Program-made: the position numbers and the translations under genes | Assembly: GCA_012514965.1 (NCBI GenBank) | Contig: JAAYZH010000007.1 | Location: 1 to 8,519 of the forward strand | DNA length: 8,519 nt | Direction of reading: 5' to 3' | DNA from: Clostridiaceae bacterium | Lineage (GTDB): Bacteria > Bacillota > Clostridia > Saccharofermentanales > Fastidiosipilaceae | In this document: positions 6,668 to 8,519 of the stretch, in pieces | Numbering within the stretch: position 1 is the stretch's first letter | How the letters are laid out: every line of letters starts with the position of its first letter | The notes under the pieces: generated by a model | Told to the model about the DNA's origin: nothing | Seen by the model: only the letters and a program-made list of their open reading frames with translations | Databases searched by the model: none

Positions 6668-6734
6668 TGCTCGAGATGAATGTGACCACCTGGATATGGT
6701 AGGATAGCGATAGCTGATTGGGAGGGGAGACTCT

Positions 6735-8024
6735 ATGAAACAAGATATGATAGTGGTGCTCGACTTAGGGAGCAGTGAAAATACGACGATTGCCCGCGAG
6801 ATTCGGGCGCTGGGTGTGTACAGCGAGATTCACCCGCATGACATTAGCGCGGCCGAGCTGGCGAAACTGCCGAACGTCAAGGGCATCATCCTGAACGGCG
6901 GCGCGAACCGCGTAGTGAACGGTGTCGAGATCGATGTGGCGGCTGAGATTTACGAAGGTGACATCCCCGTGCTCGCCGTCGACCACCAGGACACCCTGGC
7001 CTGGCCCGAGGACCCCGAAGACCGCAAGACCATCCTCGAGGACTTCCTCTTCCGTGACTGCGGGGCGGAGGCGAACTGGACCATCGAGAACTTCATAGCC
7101 GACCAGGTGGAGCTGGTGCGTCGTCAAGTCGGCGACCGCAAGGTGCTGCTGGCTTTGTCCGGCGGGGTGGACTCCTCGGTAGTAGCCGCTCTTCTGATCA
7201 AGGCAATCGGCGATCAGCTGACCTGCGTGCATGTGAATCACGGCCTGCTGCGCAAAGGCGAGCCAGAGCAGGTAATCAACGTATTCGGCAAAGAACTCAA
7301 GACGAATCTCGTCTACGTCGACGCCGTCGACCGCTTCCTCGGCAAGCTCGAAGGCGTGGCCGATCCTGAGCAGAAGCGCAAGATCATCGGCTCTGAATTC
7401 ATTCGCGTCTTTGAAGAAGAGGCCCGCAAGCTCGCGGGTATCGACTTCCTGGCGCAGGGCACCATCTACCCCGACATCATCGAATCCGGCACGAAGACCG
7501 TAGCCGCGGTGAAAAGTCACCACAATGTGGGCGGCCTGCCGGACGATCTCCAGTTCGAGCTCGTCGAACCCCTGAAGATGCTATTTAAGGACGAAGTGCG
7601 CGAAGCCGGCGTGGCCCTGGGCCTGCCGCATAACATGGTCTACCGTCAGCCCTTCCCCGGCCCCGGCCTGGGTGTGCGCTGCCTGGGCGCGATCACCCGT
7701 GACCGCCTGGAGGCCGTCCGCGAATCCGACGCCATTCTGCGCGAAGAGTTCGACAACGCCGGCCTCGCCGGCAAGGTCTGGCAGTATTTCACCGCTATCC
7801 CAGACTTCAAGTCTGTCGGCGTCAAGAACAACGCCCGCAGCTTCGAGTGGCCGGTGATCCTCCGCGCGGTCAACACTGTCGACGCCATGACCGCCTCCGT
7901 CGAGGAGATCCCCTACGCTGTCTTGGCCAAAATCACCGCCCGCATCACTTCCGAGGTGGCCGGAGTGAACCGCGTCCTGTACGACCTCACCCCCAAGCCG
8001 AGCGGGACGATTGAATGGGAGTAA
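6735..8024 (+). CDS. guaA: GMP synthase with intact ATP-pyrophosphatase and degenerate, internally deleted glutaminase domain
   Basis: GuaA aminates XMP to GMP in purine synthesis. The 429-residue protein is short for the family (about 510-525). Residues 128-310 form the ATP-pyrophosphatase domain: P-loop SGGVDSS (142-148), then LTCVHVNHGLLRKGE, DPEQKRKIIG, QGTIYPDIIESG and KSHHNVGGLP. Residues 305-429 are the dimerisation domain, with RQPFPGPGLGVR and the C-terminal TIEWE. Only about 105 residues of the N-terminal class I amidotransferase domain remain. The usual IPVLGICYG nucleophile loop reads IPVLAVDHQ (78-85), so Cys is replaced by D83. Sequence then jumps to WPED...LEDFLF, where HPEV...L.NFLF is expected; the catalytic His is W90. 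The frame is unbroken, so this is an in-frame loss of about 85 residues and not a frameshift. It is predicted to need free ammonia or a separate amidotransferase. The ATG follows GGAGGGGA (6721-6728) with a 6-base gap. Confidence 0.93.
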   Translation: MKQDMIVVLDLGSSENTTIAREIRALGVYSEIHPHDISAAELAKLPNVKGIILNGGANRVVNGVEIDVAAEIYEGDIPVLAVDHQDTLAWPEDPEDRKTILEDFLFRDCGAEANWTIENFIADQVELVRRQVGDRKVLLALSGGVDSSVVAALLIKAIGDQLTCVHVNHGLLRKGEPEQVINVFGKELKTNLVYVDAVDRFLGKLEGVADPEQKRKIIGSEFIRVFEEEARKLAGIDFLAQGTIYPDIIESGTKTVAAVKSHHNVGGLPDDLQFELVEPLKMLFKDEVREAGVALGLPHNMVYRQPFPGPGLGVRCLGAITRDRLEAVRESDAILREEFDNAGLAGKVWQYFTAIPDFKSVGVKNNARSFEWPVILRAVNTVDAMTASVEEIPYAVLAKITARITSEVAGVNRVLYDLTPKPSGTIEWE

Positions 8025-8032
8025 GCCAGCCC

Positions 8033-8121
8033 CCTTCGTGAGCTTCGCAGGTCCTCGACTTCGTAAACGTGTGGTGTTTATACCACACGTTTTCTTGTCT
8101 GCGGAAGCTCGCTCACGAAGG
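8033..8121. repeat. Nested inverted repeat around the guaA terminator
   Basis: Outer arms CCTTCGTGAGC (8033-8043) and GCTCACGAAGG (8111-8121) are perfect 11-bp complements. Inside them TTCGCAG (8044-8050) pairs with CTGCGGAA (8099-8106) with one bulge, and the terminator hairpin sits at the centre. The left arm begins 9 bases after the guaA stop and the right arm ends just before the tandem array. Confidence 0.85.
8065..8097 (+). terminator. Rho-independent terminator of guaA
   Basis: A perfect 11-bp stem, AAACGTGTGGT (8065-8075) with ACCACACGTTT (8082-8092), encloses a 6-base loop. It is followed by a short T-rich tail (TTTTCTT ends at 8096). The near symmetry, with A residues on the left arm, could let it work in both directions. 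Confidence 0.8.
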
Positions 8122-8126
8122 AGCTT

Positions 8127-8519
8127 CTATATTATCCCGCCACTGGGATTTGGAAGATTTTGTCCCCGGGGAGGGGGTGGGATGACAAAAACCGCTGTAA
8201 TCCGACCTCGCCCTCGGATTAGGAGGATTTTTGTCGCGGCGGAGGCTGCGGCATGGCAAAAACCGCTGTAATCCGACTTGCGCCTCGGATTAGAAAGAAT
8301 TTTGTCACGGTGGAGGGGGTGGAATGACAAAAATCGCTGTAATCCGACCTCGCCCTCGGATTAGAAAGGATTTTGTCACGGGAGAGGGTGTAGAATGACA
8401 AAAATCGCTGTAATCCGACTTGCATCTCGGATTAGAAAGGATTTTGTCCCCGGAACAGGCCTAGAATAACAAAAACCGCTGTAATCCGACTTGCATCTCG
8501 GATTAGAAAGGATTTTGTC
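8127..8519. repeat. Array of 71-bp tandem repeats, each with two inverted repeats, running off the window
   Basis: The TAATCCGA word starts at 8198, 8269, 8340, 8411 and 8482, a constant 71-bp period. A degenerate unit precedes these at about 8127-8197. Each unit has about 50 conserved bases and about 20 variable, G-rich bases. Hairpin A is TAATCCGA, an 8-base loop, then TCGGATTA. The stem is identical in all five units, while the loop is CCTCGCCC, CTTGCGCC, CCTCGCCC, CTTGCATC and CTTGCATC. Hairpin B is TTTTGTC and GACAAAA flanking the variable segment (for example 8158-8164 with 8184-8190). It is perfect in three junctions, has a G-T pair in one and a mismatch in another. Since 71 is not a multiple of 3 and stops interrupt the frames, it is not coding. 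No gene is seen in this 495-base stretch after guaA. The family is not recognised. Confidence 0.95.

Noticed and set aside
6676..6702. Possible 8-codon leader peptide (MNVTTWIW) before guaA
   Set aside because: It has no ribosome binding site, no attenuator hairpin follows, and Trp codons make no regulatory sense for a purine gene.
6668..6734. Purine riboswitch in the guaA leader
   Set aside because: The leader from the predicted promoter is only about 60 bases and shows no three-stem aptamer with the expected conserved loops.
8011..8425. Open frames through the tandem array on both strands (for example 8011-8271 +, 8127-8330 - and 8219-8425 -)
   Set aside because: The 71-bp period is not a multiple of three, so each unit is read in a different frame. 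There is no RBS and no family resemblance, and the stretch behaves as non-coding repeat DNA.
8127..8519. CRISPR array
   Set aside because: The segments between conserved blocks are related G-rich sequences, not unique spacers. The block of about 50 bp with about 20 variable bases at a fixed 71-bp period does not fit CRISPR geometry, and no cas gene is present.

Overview
This window is most likely a stretch of bacterial chromosome from a moderately GC-rich member of the Bacillota (Clostridia-like). That placement is inference. It rests on strong AAGGAG-type ribosome binding sites, frequent GTG/TTG starts, a 364-residue UxuA of Gram-positive length, and a barnase/barstar pair. All recognisable genes lie on the + strand. 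The odd length, a 77-bp exact repeat at the left edge and a right edge inside a tandem repeat suggest that the window is a whole assembly contig ending in repeats.

Layout. Positions 1-122 hold a broken C-terminal piece of a barnase-like gene whose first 77 bp are identical to part of the intact copy downstream. Positions 165-1045 hold a membrane-anchored or secreted barnase-type ribonuclease followed by its barstar-type inhibitor. Next are uppP (undecaprenyl-diphosphatase, GTG start) with a clear terminator, a stand-alone A24 prepilin-peptidase-like membrane protease, and an HD-superfamily hydrolase of the COG2316 type. An intergenic region with a TATAAT box and several palindromes leads into uxuA (mannonate dehydratase) and uxuB (fructuronate reductase), two consecutive steps of hexuronate breakdown, separated by a small internal terminator-like hairpin. 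A strong terminator closes that operon. A good promoter then drives guaA (GMP synthase).

Two things stand out. First, the GuaA is only 429 residues. Its ATP-pyrophosphatase and C-terminal dimerisation domains look intact, but the N-terminal glutamine amidotransferase domain has lost about 85 residues in frame, including the catalytic Cys loop and the His of the His-Glu pair. It should be unable to use glutamine itself. Second, downstream of guaA is a nested inverted repeat around a terminator, then an array of exact 71-bp tandem units. Each unit carries two short inverted repeats (TAATCCGA/TCGGATTA and TTTTGTC/GACAAAA). The first stem is invariant in the five units while its loop varies, and a degenerate sixth unit keeps a hairpin with changed stem bases. 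I do not recognise this repeat family.

How the genes fit together: uxuAB is a catabolic operon for plant or host uronates, barnase/barstar is a toxin with self-protection, and uppP and guaA are housekeeping. I see no RNA genes, transposases or CRISPR array.
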